A DNA stretch of 64,000 bases from Strongyloides papillosus (lineage: Eukaryota; Nematoda; Chromadorea; Rhabditida; Strongyloididae). The notes below the pieces were generated by a model. It saw only the letters and a program-made list of their open reading frames with translations, did no database searches and was not told the origin of the DNA. The position numbers were made by a program, and so were the translations under genes. The number at the start of each line of letters is the position of its first letter. Position 1 is the stretch's first letter. The stretch covers positions 310,001-374,000 of the forward strand of contig SRSI01000048.1 in the NCBI GenBank assembly GCA_005656395.1, read 5' to 3'. Of this stretch, positions 24,553 to 34,427 are shown piece by piece.

Positions 24553-26762
24553 TGGAAAATATTTCAAATTATCAATTTTTTTAACATATACATATAAACA
24601 TACAAATTTTAATAGCTTAAAAAAATTACTCCATAAATAATAAATATTTTAATTTAATATTTTTACATATGTACAAATAAAATGAATATTTTTTTATTAG
24701 TCTATGAGTATTTTTAAAAAAAAATTCTTTTTGAATGATAAATATTTTGTATAATTCTATGATATATCATATAAGTATAAATTAACATAATATGATAACT
24801 TGCCATAAAAATTTATTTCTGTAGTTAAAGATTATAAAAGAACATCTTAATTTTAAAAATATTTCTTATATATTTTTTACAATTTTCAAAGATTTGTGTT
24901 TGAGCTGGTATGTAGTTGTATGCAATTTTATCGAATACTAATTAAAAATATCTATTTATTAATTTTAAGATTAGTTTAATAATTGCCAACCAGAACTTTT
25001 CAATTTAAATAGTTTTATTAAAGTAATGAAAAATTTTAACAGACGAATCCAATATATATCAATAGTAAGAATGGATAGAATTTCAAGATTCAGAATGCCA
25101 CTACAAAAGTTTTTTCAAATTACTTATTTAAAGTATTTTCAAAAGTAGTTTCCCCGCTATATATTTTCGGTATATTTCCATGTCCTTCACTTATATTCCG
25201 GTTAATTTTGAGTCCATGAATAATTACAACTCGTACTTATAGTGTTTTTGACGACGTTTTTGTGAATAAACATGATTATATCAAAATGTAAAGTAAAATT
25301 AGTTGAATTGTGAAACATTATTAGATTAATCGTCTCTAAATTTTTATACAAACAATATCTTCATTTAAATATATTTATTAAAAATTTCAAACAATAAAAA
25401 CTTTGAGATGAAAAATGCGGTCATTATTTTTTCCCCAACTTAATATATATAGAAAAAGCTTCTATCACGCATACTTTATAATTGAAAGTAATTGAGAATA
25501 ATTTTGTAAAAACGATATTATAAGGTTAAATCATTTAAAAATGTAAAGTAATATAAATAAAGAATTTAATAATTATTTTATTAAGACAACTAGTTTTATT
25601 TCTAAAATATTGTAAATTTAGTTTCAAATAATTTTTTTGTATTATGAAATTATGACAATTTCTCAAGGTGAGGTATTTTTGTTTACATAATATAGAACAA
25701 ATTTATTTTGAAGTAATAATTATAAATATTATTTTTTTAATAATATTTTTTTAATAATATTTTTTAAAATTTTAGTCATTTAAACAAATACAATTAATTC
25801 TAAATGTTTATTTAAAAAAACAATTATTCTAAAAAATTTAACTCATTTTATAATGAAAACATTTAAGTTATATTCAATATATTTTTATGACATTGCAAAC
25901 ATTTTTAAAATTTGGACTTTCCTTGCCCATCATAATTCAAAATTCTGGTTTATCAATAGCTTATCTCTTTTTTTTAAGTAAATAATCTTAATTGAATTAC
26001 TTGTTATATTTATAATTATTAATATTACGTAATTTAATTGTTAAAATTGTTTAAGTAAAAATGAAAGTGATAACTTTTTTTTATTTTTCAATATCACAAT
26101 GTTTTTTTGTATATTTAATTTTAAGAATTGTGCTAGAAATATTTTTTTTGAAAAAAGTCAAAATAATCTCATTAACTAATTTAATATTTTTCAAAATAAT
26201 GTAAACCTACAAGTATTAACTAATGTAATTGTATCTTATTAACAGAAATAATTTATTATATAAAGTTTATATATAAGTATAAGGTCTAATTTGAATAAAT
26301 AAAACAAATAATAGATATTTTTCTATATTCTTATAATTAAAAACATAAAAAACCTTCAGAAAGTTTTTCTATATCCCAATTTTTCTTTTTTTTTGTATTT
26401 TATATTTCATTAAACAACTATTTTATTAAAATTTAAGAGCATCTTTTTATCCTATGTTATAATTATTTGCTGAAATATTACACAATAAGTTTAAATTTTT
26501 TTTACAAAATTTAGTATTTTTTATGGAAATACATATTATCTGATTTCAGTTACTCCCACTACTATTAGCTGCTGCAGTATATAAAGTTATAGCTTTGATT
26601 ATTCACACACTATATTGTTATTAAGAAAATATATATTTAAAAAAATTATGTTTATTTTTTAGTACTTCTAAGGAAATATTGCATTTATTATTATCCAATT
26701 ACTCACAAGAAAGTAACGTAGACAGCTATTTCAGTGAAGTAAAGAATATTTTTTAAATAGAA
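24553..26762. other. 2.2-kb gene-free region
   Basis: AT-rich DNA with no supported coding frame on either strand. A GC-richer stretch near 25145-25265 (CCCCGC, GACGACG) has no structure I could support. Presumably promoter of the GT49 gene and 3' UTR of the preceding gene. Confidence 0.5.
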
Positions 26763-28060
26763 ATGAAAGGAACACTTTTAATAAAATTTTATGTAATAGT
26801 TTATTTTTATTATTTACTAAATTATGTACAGGTACATTTTATTTTTATTACATTACTTTAAAGTTATATTTCAGACATCCTCTATTAAAAAAAATATTAT
26901 CAATTTTTCTAATTACAATGATAAGTATTGTGTTTCTTTTAATTTCTGGAAAGACTCATTAGATTTAAAAAATGATAAATCAAGGGTTACTCTTGTACTT
27001 CATGCAACAATTGATTATATAAAATATCTTGAAGATCAAGTAAGTCTTTCAAACATTTACTTTAATATACTTTTAGATATTAATATGGGGTGGTCCAATA
27101 TCCGTGGCAATAATTATACCGAGACCAAGAGAAAAAGAATGTCTTAAATATAAAAATAAATATTGTTTGATAAATAAAAGGATTGATTTATCGTACTATC
27201 AAATATTAGCATATTTTGACTATATTTTTGACACAAAAAAAATTTCTTTGCATTTGTTTTTTGAAAAAAGTAACTTTAAAAATTGTCCGAATATTTTATT
27301 AAAGAGGATAAGTAAGCCGAAAGCAAATTTAGTTAAAAAGTATAGAAAATTAGTAAGCATGGTAAAAAATTTACCTATATTTTTTAACGTATATCCAATT
27401 AACGTTGCTAGAAATATAGCTAGATTAGGTAAAAGGACAAAATTATTCTTATCTAGTGATATAGAAAATTATTCATCATTAAACTTTGAAAGCAAAGTGT
27501 CAAAGTTAGCTAAGAAAGTATTATTAAATGAAAAACAAAAATTAGTTTTAGTACATAGGAGATTTGAAATTAAAGATAACGTTCCAATACCAAGAACAAA
27601 AAAAGAATTGAAAAAATTGTATGATCAGAAAAAAGCTTTTGTCTTTCATTCACACTTTTATATTGAAGCGCATTATATTCCTAAGTTAGAATCATGGTTT
27701 AAGACAAAAGAAAAGTTCAATGAAACAGAAATTGGCTGGATTACTGATTACAGCCATTCAGCATGGGAACCGCAATTTGTTGGTGATGATAGGGTACCAT
27801 TTCACGATGAAAGATTTCCTTACAGAATACGTTCAAACACACATTTAGCGCATATTATGTGCTATCAAGGATTTAAATTTGCCATAATTAATGATATCTT
27901 TACTGTTCACAAAGGTATTAAAATAAAATTAAATCAAGTTGAAAGTAAAATTGTTCATTCTGTTAAGAAAGAATTTCGCAAGTTAATAGATGATTTTAAT
28001 AATAATCTTGCAGCAAAATATCCTCATATGAAAAAAAGATGCAAAAAATTAAATTTATAA
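26763..28060 (+). CDS. GT49-family glycosyltransferase (B4GAT1/LARGE-C-type)
   Basis: Exons 26763-26831, 26875-27039 and 27077-28060 (introns 43 and 37 bp, all phase 0) give 405 aa. Residues 5-22 form a signal anchor, fitting a Golgi type II enzyme. The second splice rebuilds the GT49 signature VTLVLHATIDYIKYLEDQ then ILIWGGPISVAIIIP. Further family marks are YPINVARNIAR, SHFYIEAHYIP and HDERFPYRIRSN with a late HKGIK. Human B4GAT1 adds glucuronic acid to the dystroglycan glycan; nematodes have several GT49 paralogues of unknown acceptor. Where B4GAT1 has a DxD metal site this protein has SSDIE, so metal binding may be altered. Exon joins are well supported by motif continuity. Confidence 0.87.
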
Positions 28061-28660
28061 ATAAATGATGCCATTTAATGTTTTTTTTTTTTGCAAATTT
28101 ATTTGACTTTTAAAATATTACACTTTATGATTATTGTTGGAAAGACCTTTAAAAATACAATTTGCTACAAATGATAACTTTTATATTTATTGATTTAATT
28201 AATAGTAATATTTTATCAATATATTTAGTAACATAAATCATAACAAGACATGAATTATTAAAAATACTAATTTTTCTAACTCAAGATTATTTTACTTTTT
28301 TCTAAACGAAGATTGATTAATATTTAAATAATTACAATATCATTTTCAACAAAAAATATATTACTTCTATTTAACGTTTAAAAAATTCCCAGCTCTATCA
28401 ATGTGGAAATAGATGATAATTTTTTCTAAACACGCTCTATAAAATAAGAATGAATTTGACAATACTATAGATATAGATATTTATTTGATGACAGATTTGG
28501 AATATTTATAATATTTATGATTATATAGTTTATTATATACACCGTTTATCTTACAAACAGATAGTTAAGATAAGAAATAAATTTTATAATGTCTTAATGT
28601 TTAATATATATTATTATTGTATATATTAAAAAAAATACTGGGAAGACAGTTAAAATTGTA
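28061..28660. other. Intergenic between converging genes
   Basis: 600 bp between the ends of the GT49 and Shisa-like genes; AT-rich, nothing seen. Confidence 0.6.
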
Positions 28661-29326
28661 TTAAATATAATTGTGGCTGTATGTTTGATTATCTTCCAAC
28701 ACACCTCCTGGAGTCCTATCACTATCAATTGTAACTCTGCTTTCGATAGTTGGAATAGATGTTATACCACTCTCAACGTAAATGTTGCCTGGTTGACTGA
28801 CCTGTGAAGGATAAGTACTAAAAACTAATGTTGTTCCAGTTGGAAAGCCAAAACCACAACATACTGGTGGTACGAAGACTTCTTCTTGAACATGACCATT
28901 ATAATTTTCTCCATTACGCAACCAACAACTTTTACACAAAAAATAACAACAAATTAGTAGCGGTAATGATACAAAAATAAAAGTTAATATTATTAAACAA
29001 GCAGCCACAAGGGAAAATAATGAAATATCTAGAAAATCATCCCCATATGCCGGGAAAAATTGATCAGAATCCGGATGATCTGATGATTGAAAAATATAAA
29101 ATCTATGAATTAAGGAGTTTTCACTATCTCCACCGCAACAATAAAAGCCACCATCTTCAAAATCAGGTAGAGGGCAACAATCAAATTCACATGTTAATTC
29201 TTCTCCATTAGGCCCTAAAGGACATTCAGAATAAGCATTTATCGGCATCACTAACATAGTAAATAATATTGTTAAAATTAAAAATCTTAATGAAAATAAT
29301 TCCATTGAAATGATTGCTCTGCACAT
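28661..29326 (-). CDS. Cysteine-rich single-pass membrane protein (Shisa-like)
   Basis: 221 aa from ATG at 29326; a second ATG seven codons on is also possible. Signal peptide at about residues 8-31 (LRFLILTILFTMLVMPINA). A short ectodomain follows with six cysteines in the pattern C..C..CC..CC (CPLGPNGEELTCEFDCC, FYCCG). One TM helix (SLFSLVAACLIILTFIFVSL) runs into a Cys-rich juxtamembrane stretch (CCYFLCKSCW) that may be palmitoylated. The tail is Pro/Gly/Ser/Thr-rich. The order matches Shisa-type adaptors, but the spacing is only a loose fit, so the family name is tentative. Gene reality is well supported. Confidence 0.72.
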   Translation of the reverse strand: MCRAIISMELFSLRFLILTILFTMLVMPINAYSECPLGPNGEELTCEFDCCPLPDFEDGGFYCCGGDSENSLIHRFYIFQSSDHPDSDQFFPAYGDDFLDISLFSLVAACLIILTFIFVSLPLLICCYFLCKSCWLRNGENYNGHVQEEVFVPPVCCGFGFPTGTTLVFSTYPSQVSQPGNIYVESGITSIPTIESRVTIDSDRTPGGVLEDNQTYSHNYI

Positions 29327-29407
29327 GTTCAGTGTAGAAAAAATGATATAGCTAAAATTCTACTGTATAAAATAACTTATGTGTTTTCTATAAAATTATA
29401 ATACTAA

Positions 29408-29640
29408 ATGTTACAATAGTCTAACGGTTACCTTCTATTGGTCCTGGAGAATCACCCTTACAAGCGTCCGATGCTTAAGAATCCTTTTATCTGAAGAAGC
29501 TAAAATACTAGAGTGACTTTTGCAAAAATATCTTGTCATCGTTGTTTCTTTGATTTATAGTTTTGTTTTTAGTACCGTTTTAGCCCTTGGGGAAGAACCA
29601 AAGGTTTGGATAGTGCGTATCAACTGAAAGCATGAAAATT
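29408..29640. ncRNA. Unexplained GC-richer, structured segment (possible RNA gene)
   Basis: About 230 bp clearly less AT-rich than its flanks and without a useful open frame on either strand. It contains TAGTCTAACGGTTACC (D-arm-like, but no complete tRNA can be drawn around it) and a strong hairpin near 29587-29607, CCCTTGG / CCAAAGG around a GGAAGAA loop region. I could not match it to U1-U6, SRP, RNase P or tRNA. It may be a snoRNA, another structured RNA, a 5' UTR or an element remnant. Strand unknown. Confidence 0.3.
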
Positions 29641-29886
29641 TACCTTTCAACAGGTATTTTTCAAATTACCATGTTAATTTATTTTTAAAAATATTATGAT
29701 TTAAAGAATACTTTATAATGTAAAAAATACATATATTCAAGAAAAAAAAATGACCGTAAAGCTATAAAAATATATACATTTTATCACAAAAAATTGACAC
29801 CATAATAAGTACCACTTGAAAGAATAATAATTCTAAAGTTCTAATACATATAATCTACTTATTATTCCGTTGATAAACAAAAAAAA

Positions 29887-30963
29887 TTAAAATGGGAACT
29901 TGATAAAAAGACTTTGAAAACATCTATTATATTCTCTATCAATATTACTAAGAATCTGTCTTACTACAATTCCAACACGTTCAGGGAAATCTTTATATCC
30001 TAAAAATTGCTTAAATTTATTCTCGTATTTTGGTGAAGCGGCTATTAATAACGACATTTGACACTTCAAAAGTTCTTCATCAAAATCTGGTGATTTCATA
30101 TTCTTAACAGCAAGAAAGTATGTTGCTTCAGGATGTTTTAATGAACTAGCTTTTTCCATTTCTTCGATACCACGATTTCTGTTTTGTGTGATACCAATAC
30201 CATTAATAAGGCATACTGCCAATTGATAGCATGAATCGGGATGATTTCTTTGTGATAACTTTTCCCATATCTCAACAGCTTTCTCCTTGTTTTCTGGTAT
30301 ACCTTTGCCTTCAAAAAGACATTGTGCTAAATTGTACAAAGCATTATTATTTCCCCTACGAGAGGCTGCATAAAATATTTGAACTGCTTCATAATGATGT
30401 TCTTTGTTAAATAATTCTACTGCTTTATCATTAACATCATCTTCTTTACCATCCTCAATATCTTTATACTTTGTGATGTCAGAGATATTAAAATCTTCAT
30501 TAGTTAATACCTTCTCAGTATCTTTAGTTTGACATGATACGTCTTTAGTAGATTTACTACCACAATCTTCGGTTGTTGGTACACTGTTACATCCAATTGA
30601 TTTTATTGTACTACCTTTAATTTCTTCATCTAATGCCTTTTTTGTACCAAATAAACCAAATATTTGAGGTGCATTAAAAACACCATTTGAAACACCAACT
30701 CCTTTTAATATATCGCCAACATAGAATGTTGGATTTTTAATGATAGTTGGATTTCCACCTAAACATGTATTTGGAAATTTTGCATTAGAAAAATTTATGA
30801 CAACTCTATAAACAAATTTTATAAATACTGAAAAAAAGGAAAATCCATACCTATTATTTTGTAAAGAACATTCATCTTGTGATTGTGAATCAGAGGATGG
30901 AGGAACTATTAAACGATGTCCATGCCTAAATACATTTGTTGCTGCTATTCTTTGTGTAGCCAT
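29887..30963 (-). CDS. Sel1-like repeat protein, possibly mitochondrial (DELE1-like)
   Basis: The ATG at 30963 starts a basic, acid-free leader (MATQRIAATNVFRHGHRL) like a mitochondrial presequence; upstream codons reach only a TTG. The frame is open for 358 aa, but 30850-30806 is probably a 45-bp in-frame intron (GTATGG donor, TTTATAG acceptor). Removing it deletes the hydrophobic 15 residues beginning YGFSFFSVFIK and leaves 343 aa. The C-terminal half has about three Sel1-like repeats (ALYNLAQCLFEGKGIPENKE, CYQLAVCLINGIGITQN, ATYFLAVKN). Sel1 repeats are helical protein-binding modules. Presequence plus C-terminal Sel1 repeats recalls DELE1, the mitochondrial stress relay, but this is inference. 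Confidence 0.75.
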   Translation of the reverse strand: MATQRIAATNVFRHGHRLIVPPSSDSQSQDECSLQNNRYGFSFFSVFIKFVYRVVINFSNAKFPNTCLGGNPTIIKNPTFYVGDILKGVGVSNGVFNAPQIFGLFGTKKALDEEIKGSTIKSIGCNSVPTTEDCGSKSTKDVSCQTKDTEKVLTNEDFNISDITKYKDIEDGKEDDVNDKAVELFNKEHHYEAVQIFYAASRRGNNNALYNLAQCLFEGKGIPENKEKAVEIWEKLSQRNHPDSCYQLAVCLINGIGITQNRNRGIEEMEKASSLKHPEATYFLAVKNMKSPDFDEELLKCQMSLLIAASPKYENKFKQFLGYKDFPERVGIVVRQILSNIDREYNRCFQSLFIKFPF

Positions 30964-31852
30964 ATGATTTTTCTTTCTCAATATCAATATATATATTTAT
31001 ACACTTGATATAGATATCTAAATTTGACAAAAAAAGACTTTTCTTTACAGAGAAATTTTTTTATTTATACAAATAAAGACTTGTAGTCCTTCCAATATTA
31101 GTGTATTCAAAAACTAAATTAGAAATAATATTGACGCTTCAAATAAAACACCGCTGTAGATAGTAGTGCAATCTATATTATATTGATATTCATGCAGCTT
31201 TGTGTTTGAAAATAATTATAAAAAGAAAATTTGCTATATTTTATATATACTAATTTGAAAATAATATTACTATAAGACACGTCAGTATTATAATAATATA
31301 GATCAGATCAAAAAATATATATATTAAATATAGAAAATAACCACAACTACTACCACCAGTAAATTAATATAGAAAAAAATCTCCGTAAGTAGTAGTAGAC
31401 AGTTCGATTGATGTTTTCTGAAAGAAAAAGAAGAATTTAGTAATTGTAAACGATAAAATATAGAAGGTTGTAAATTCATTTATAGATCACATGTTAAGAT
31501 TTGATAAAAATAAATACGACATTTACACGTACAAATTTAGTAATAAAATATATATTTATATACATTATTTATCTGCGAAAAATATAATTTGATCATTGGT
31601 CAAGAAAAATTAAAAAATAAGTAAAATAAAAGGAGTAAAATATACTAAAATTATAAAATCAAAAATATACTAAGGAAGTATTTAAGTGTAAAATGGAATC
31701 AATTATTGAAGTGGTCTCAACTGGAAAATATTAAATAGATCGAGGTAAAACATTTGTTTGAAATGAATAATAACAACCAAATATTCATTTTTGTAGCAGT
31801 ACCCTTTTTGTGTATGTTGTCATTTTAATATTATTTATGAATCTTCTCTAAA
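30964..31852. other. Shared upstream region of divergent genes
   Basis: 889 bp between the Sel1-repeat (-) and MGNC (+) genes; AT-rich with TA-dinucleotide runs. Likely both promoters. Confidence 0.55.
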
Positions 31853-32645
31853 ATGGGTAATTGCGTCATTTCTGGAAAGAAAAAATGCAAGATAGAGGAA
31901 GGTAGGAAGGAAATATTTTGAAATATTTTTTAAAAACGTTTTATCATAAATCATAAATTAACTTTTACATCATTTTTAGTCTACACAAAGCGCTTGTCAT
32001 TGATAGATTCACCAATCAACAGGAATAATGTTAACAAAAAAGCTGTAAGAATCTATGTTAAATTATTGTTATTATAGGTTTGATTTTTAGAGTTTTAACG
32101 TTGATAAGAAAGAAGAAATTAATCTAGTAAATGAAGTTGAAAACTGTACTGCAGAAAACAGAACTGTCAATCAAAGTAATGTAAAAGAGAGTGTGAACAG
32201 TGTGTTTCTTGATGATGACGATAAAAAAAATGGTAATACTGAAGTAGGCTTAACGTATGAACCCGACAACCCCAATGATGACAAAAATGGTAGTAATGAA
32301 GTAAGCTTGACATATGAACCTGACAACCATGATGATAAAGAAAATGGTAGTATTGAAATAAACTTACCATGCGAATCTGATGACCATGATGTTACAAAAA
32401 GGTCAAGCAGTATCAAGTCTCTTCCTGAGTATAGTACGCCTGTAGGAACTCCTACCGTTAAAGGTGCAAATTTTTTAAATGATGACCGTCCAATCCAACC
32501 GATGCCGACTCCATTTCGTATTAGTGCAGTAACTCCTGGAAGACGGATAGAAAATCTCTGTGACCACAAAGGAAGACTACGAAAGGATATCCCTTTCAGA
32601 AACTATTTAGCAAGAAAACGAGGAAAAAACTTATTTGCTGATTAA
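31853..32645 (+). CDS. Acidic repeat protein with MGNC N-terminus, unknown
   Basis: Three exons, 31853-31901, 31980-32044 and 32091-32645 (introns 78 and 46 bp), give 222 aa. The start MGNCVISGKKKCK looks like an N-myristoylated, palmitoylated, basic membrane anchor; residue 6 is Ile instead of the preferred Ser/Thr, so myristoylation is uncertain. Residues 39-75 are polar. An acidic region follows with three 19-20-residue tandem repeats ending in Y/C-E-P/S-D-N/D. The C-terminal ~75 residues (from STPVGTPTVKG) are basic and Pro-rich, with several S/T-P sites and the end RNYLARKRGKNLFAD. No known domain. Exons 1 and 2 are too short to be found by open-frame scanning but the phases agree. Confidence 0.7.
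32211..32384 (+). repeat. Three in-frame tandem repeats of 57-60 bp
   Basis: Units 32211-32270, 32271-32327 and 32328-32384 encode the peptides ...KKNGNTEVGLTYEPDN, ...DKNGSNEVSLTYEPDN and ...KENGSIEINLPCESDD. Units 1 and 2 are closest; unit 3 has diverged. Confidence 0.85.
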
Positions 32646-34427
32646 TAATTATTTTTGCTTCATCTTTCTTTATTTGTATTTATGTGTATTATTTTTTTTG
32701 TAAATATAACTATTAATCTTAAAAATTAACTTTCCAATATAACCCAATTAATGTCGTACTTGTATAAATAAATATTAAATTTAATAAATTTCTTATTGTC
32801 TTTCTTTTTTTAAATAATAATAAGATAAAATAAAAAGTGGAGGCGTATATTGTTTTTAAAAAAAGTATATTTAATTCCTTTAATCAGAGATGATATGTGT
32901 ATAAAATATGTCATTTATTAAAAATGTACTGATAAAAGATTTATGATTTAACATAGTTACATTCCTAGGGAAATTAACGATTGGCATTATGCTAAAAATT
33001 AACGTCTTACGAAAGTTTTATTTATAAATTGTCATTTCTAAAACATTTTTAATCAGAAATGTAATGATTATTTATAATTACTGGGGGCGAAAGAAGACAA
33101 GAGAGGATTTATATAGAGATGATGATTCAAAAGACTTAAAGTATGTCTTTTAAGATATATTAGATGATAACAGAGGGCGTCTGATCTTAAGGATAAAGTG
33201 ATTGGCAAAAGTAATACGTTAGTAAGAAAGTCACTGATATGTAAGATATATTTATTGTATTGAAGAAGATGAAGTGTAAATAAATTTTGCCAAGATCTGA
33301 AGATGTATTATTATAACCAGAAGAGTTATAGTGAGTTTATCAAATGTAAAAGAAGATAGAAGACATAATGTTTTGGTAAAGAAGTTTAGACTTTAATATA
33401 ACTTTGTGTGATATATATTAGATATTAAACATAATAATAAAAATAATATAATCAAAGGCAGCTGCTGATCTATGGATTGAGAGAGGTGGAAAGATAAGAG
33501 ATACAGAAGAAAATATGTATATTAATGAATAATATATTTTGCCGGGGAGTTAAAGATATTTTGTGAATTAGAGGAATCAACAAGAATTAATATCTATTAT
33601 ATCTTCTTAGTATTGTTCAAATATTTCTACTGATAAAAACAGTTTAATAAATAGAATTATGATCAGTATCAGTTGTAAGGAGGAGGAATTCTAAGATATA
33701 TTAACACAAGATGTTAAGAGGATATTTGTTATTAAAACATATATATGTTTTAGATGGCAAGTATGATATTAGTAGTGTATTTTCTTACAATCGTCCTCCT
33801 ATTATTGCTTATATTTTTTTGAAAACATTTATAAATTGTTTCGTTAAAATTAATAGGAGCTCTTGTTGTTATTACAAAGTATTTTCATACCAATAATATT
33901 TTCTTTTCTAAATTTATTCTATGTTTTCATTTGTCATCTAATGCCATACTTATTTCACCTTTCTACGATGAAGAAAAATATACAAAATATTTAGTAAATT
34001 TTTAAAAATATTTCTTTGACAGTGATCAAATTATTTTATATTTCTATTTCAAGTATATATAATTTTTGAAATAATGCAAATGAATTTATTAATTCATTTT
34101 TACTATTTTTAATTTTTTTTCTACAACTCTTTTATTAGTACAACTATTTATTCTTTTTGGTACATGTACATTTTTTAATATACAATAGCATTATCAATTA
34201 TTTAAACTAAACATTGATCATGTCATTATAATTTTTTTATTGTATAAAAAAATGTACCATTGTATTATCTTTTCAACTTTTTCTATAAAAGATTATATAG
34301 TCATTAAAACTGTAAAAATATAAATTTTTATTTCGAAATTATCATATTATTATATTTATTGTAAACATAAATTTTAATGGATATTTTTAGAATCGCTTTT
34401 TCTTTTCATTATAATAAATAATCAAAA
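32646..34427. other. Gene-free region with purine-rich patch, upstream of tropomyosin
   Basis: 1.8 kb. From about 33060 to 33690 the + strand is unusually rich in AGA/GAA. A 61-codon frame at 33711-33896 has no recognisable domain and is not called. The last 40 bp hold TATTTTTAG (acceptor-like, ends 34390) and the tropomyosin 5' UTR. Confidence 0.5.

Noticed and set aside
29415..29480. tRNA gene
   Set aside because: Only a D-arm-like stretch is present; no matching acceptor stem, anticodon arm or T-arm (GTTCRA) could be placed on either strand.
32171..32569. 132-codon frame opposite the acidic repeat gene
   Set aside because: It is the complement of a repetitive coding region, and the + strand has consistent exon phases and sensible composition.
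33711..33896. 61-codon open frame upstream of tropomyosin
   Set aside because: No recognisable features; such lengths occur by chance in this base composition.
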